From the NCBI RefSeq assembly GCF_000190475.1, contig NZ_AEWH01000058.1:1-46690 (forward strand): a DNA stretch of 46,690 bases. The letters are read 5' to 3'. Source of the DNA: Ornithinibacillus scapharcae TW25. GTDB taxonomy: Bacteria > Bacillota > Bacilli > Bacillales > Amphibacillaceae. Below, in pieces: positions 44,990 to 46,690 of the stretch. Numbering within the stretch: the first letter of the stretch is position 1; every line of letters begins with the position of its first letter. The notes below the pieces were generated by a model, which had not been told where the DNA came from, did not search any database, and worked only from the letters and a program-made list of their open reading frames with translations. Both the position numbers and the translations under genes were made by a program.

Positions 44990-46548
44990 TTAGATTTTTT
45001 TCACTTGGTGAATCAGCAGCTGCTCATCTTTAATTGTATTTAGCTGTTTGATAAGAGAAATAGCCGTCTCCTTAAGGTCTGCTGTTACCTCTTTGTACTT
45101 TTCTGTAGTTTCTAGTTGATTTGAAACAGATGCCGATATGCTTTGAATTCCGGCGTTATTTTCTGTTGCAACGTTTTGCATGTTAGATAAAGATTGTTGA
45201 ATATTAGCTATTTGAAGCTCAATTGCATTCGTTAGCTGTGATGATTTAGTTGTCTCCATTACAACATCTTTAATATCTAGAACAATTTTATTAAATAGTT
45301 CACCAGTTAATCGTACTTGTTCAATTCCACGATTAACTTGTTCTTTACCCATATCCATAACAGTGCTCATGTTCTTCGTATCTTCAAATAAATTGTTTAA
45401 TACACTGGATATCATTGTAGCATACTGCTGTGATTGATTTGCTAGTTTTCTTACTTCCTTAGCAACAACAGCAAATCCCTTTCCTGCCTCACCTGCATGA
45501 GAAGCTTCTATACTAGCATTTAGTGCTAATAGATGGGTTTGGCTTGCGATTCTGCTTATTTGAGATAAGGAATCATGCATCTGATTAGAATTACGATTTA
45601 ATTGATCTGTTACATGGTCTATTTGTTGAACAGCACCGTTAATATGATTCATCATCTGTTCCGTAATTAACATACTTTCATTCCCGTTGTATGCCTGGTC
45701 TAATGTTCGCTTAGAGGAATCGACTGTATATGTTGTCTGTTCAATAATTTGTTGTACATCTATGTGTATTTTATCAAGTATGGTAAAGCTATTTTCGGAT
45801 TCTTCCAGTTGATGTAAAGTACCAGAAACCATCTTTTGTACAGATTTGTTAATTTCATTCGAAGTATTATTAGAATCTATGCCGTCTTTTTCCAACTTAT
45901 TTACGGTTGTTAGAAGTTCGGTAGAAGTAGTTGAAATTTTCTCCATTAATTCCGCTATGATAGAGTTTTGCTTTTCTTCCTTTTCTATCATAATCTTATT
46001 AAAGTTTTGCCTTGCTTTTAACTGTATAATGGTTACAGTTGAAGTAATAATAAGGAAAAAGGCATGTATCATGAGTAGTAAGAATGGATAATTGTCAGTA
46101 CCACAAATTAATTCAGGGACAGCAAAATATCCAAGCAGATGTTGGATAGCGAAAATTACGGTACTTACAATAATTAAATAAATATTCTCAAAATATACTA
46201 AGCTTGCCAGTATCATAAAAATAGAAAAATGATATTCTACCATACCATTGCCACCTGCAATGATAGAAATACTACCAAATGTCAATGAAAACATTACTAG
46301 CCACGGTATGGCAATGTGGGTTGGGTCCTTTCTGAATAATACGCCCGTTATGACTACAAGTAAAATAGGAATGGTCAATAAGATATTAATTAAAGAAAAT
46401 AGTGATTGGTCTGTAAAGTATGATACGGCGAAATACTTAAATAGGTATCTAACCAGCCAATATTTCTGTGCAGAATATGTACAATTACCGAAATCAGACC
46501 GATTAAGGCTGAGAAATATAACATGATTTTATTTTTATATCTTTGCAT
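44990..46548 (-). pseudogene. Methyl-accepting chemotaxis protein, frameshifted N-terminus
   Basis: The intact C-terminal part has the MCP signalling tip SRIASQTHLLALNASIEASHAGEAGKGFAVVAKEVRKLANQS (hairpin turn conserved) between long coiled coils. The N-terminus holds several membrane helices (TIPILLVVITGVLF, FIMILASLVYF, LIIVSTVIFAIQHLLG). The true start appears to be ATG 46548 after AGGAAAG (MQRYKNKIMLYFSALIG); that frame breaks at a four-T run (A4 at 46396-46399 on the plus strand). With five T it reads TNHYFSLINILLTIPILL onward, about 519 residues. As sequenced, only a TTG-initiated shortened form exists. Confidence 0.82.
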
Positions 46549-46690
46549 CTAAACACTTTCCTTTGCTGTTGAAATATTAAGGTAGTACTATTTTTACACT
46601 TTCAACTTTACAATTTCTGTACAAGTATTATTAATGCTAAAAATATGTTCGTTTTACCGCTTTATACATGTTGTAATACCCTCTTATATA
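46549..46690. other. Upstream region of the MCP gene
   Basis: These 142 AT-rich bases run to the window edge and should hold the minus-strand promoter of the chemoreceptor. I could not fit a sigma-D (TAAA-N15-GCCGATAT) or sigma-A site with confidence. Confidence 0.3.

Overview
The window is chromosomal DNA of a low-GC, endospore-forming Firmicute of the Bacillaceae type. Evidence: AT-rich sequence with strong GGAGG-type ribosome binding sites and frequent TTG/GTG starts; a tRNA-Met/tRNA-Asp pair next to thiL-tsaE-tsaB-rimI-tsaD-ydiF-rex-ydiK-ydiL-groES-groEL, an order close to Bacillus subtilis as I recall it; a CIRCE operator; a lysine (L-box) riboswitch; and a spore-germination receptor operon. 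I cannot name the genus.

Layout. (1) 1-4.1 kb: two tRNAs, then the thiL/t6A operon (ThiL, TsaE, TsaB, RimI, TsaD). (2) 4.1-7.2 kb: a cluster of DnaA-box-like 9-mers between tsaD and ydiF, the ABC-F ATPase YdiF, then a Rex-type operator, a structured leader and a frameshifted rex. (3) 7.2-11.4 kb: an aminoglycoside-nucleotidyltransferase-like gene, YdiK, the CPBP protein YdiL, and groESL under CIRCE. (4) 11.4-18.6 kb: a GHKL kinase/LytTR regulator pair divergent from an ABC-2 exporter with two permeases, a YxeA-like protein, a STAS-like protein and a ketoacyl synthase III-like protein lacking the usual catalytic His and Asn. (5) 18.6-25 kb: membrane and surface proteins of unknown function, two of them frameshifted. 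(6) 25-28 kb: a TetR-ATPase-permease-permease operon with a clear promoter and palindromic operator; tetR is frameshifted. (7) 28.3-29.7 kb: three small consecutive genes sharing the motif N-G-N-[SA]-x-[VI]-x-x-S-G-[NR]. (8) 29.9-31.5 kb: L-box-controlled aspartokinase. (9) 31.6-35.3 kb: a ger operon in the order B-A-C. (10) 35.5-41.3 kb: a 1655-residue LPQTG surface protein and its neighbouring sortase. (11) 41.3-46.7 kb, all on the minus strand: an MHYT-GGDEF-EAL protein, a receiver/SARP-BTAD regulator with an in-frame TAA, and a methyl-accepting protein whose N-terminal membrane part is cut off by a frameshift.

Two themes cut across the regions. First, six genes are disrupted: five by one-base changes in homopolymers (rex, the DUF5667-like gene, the 23.6 kb membrane gene, tetR, the chemoreceptor) and one by a nonsense codon (the BTAD regulator). 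Four of the six are sensors or regulators. This is either unpolished sequence or real loss or phase variation; the sequence alone cannot decide. Second, a hairpin of the form (GC)TTCTCACAAGT...ACTTGTGAGAAGC recurs at gene ends as a dispersed terminator-like repeat, and two copies (11.27 and 18.49 kb) also share the upstream flank.
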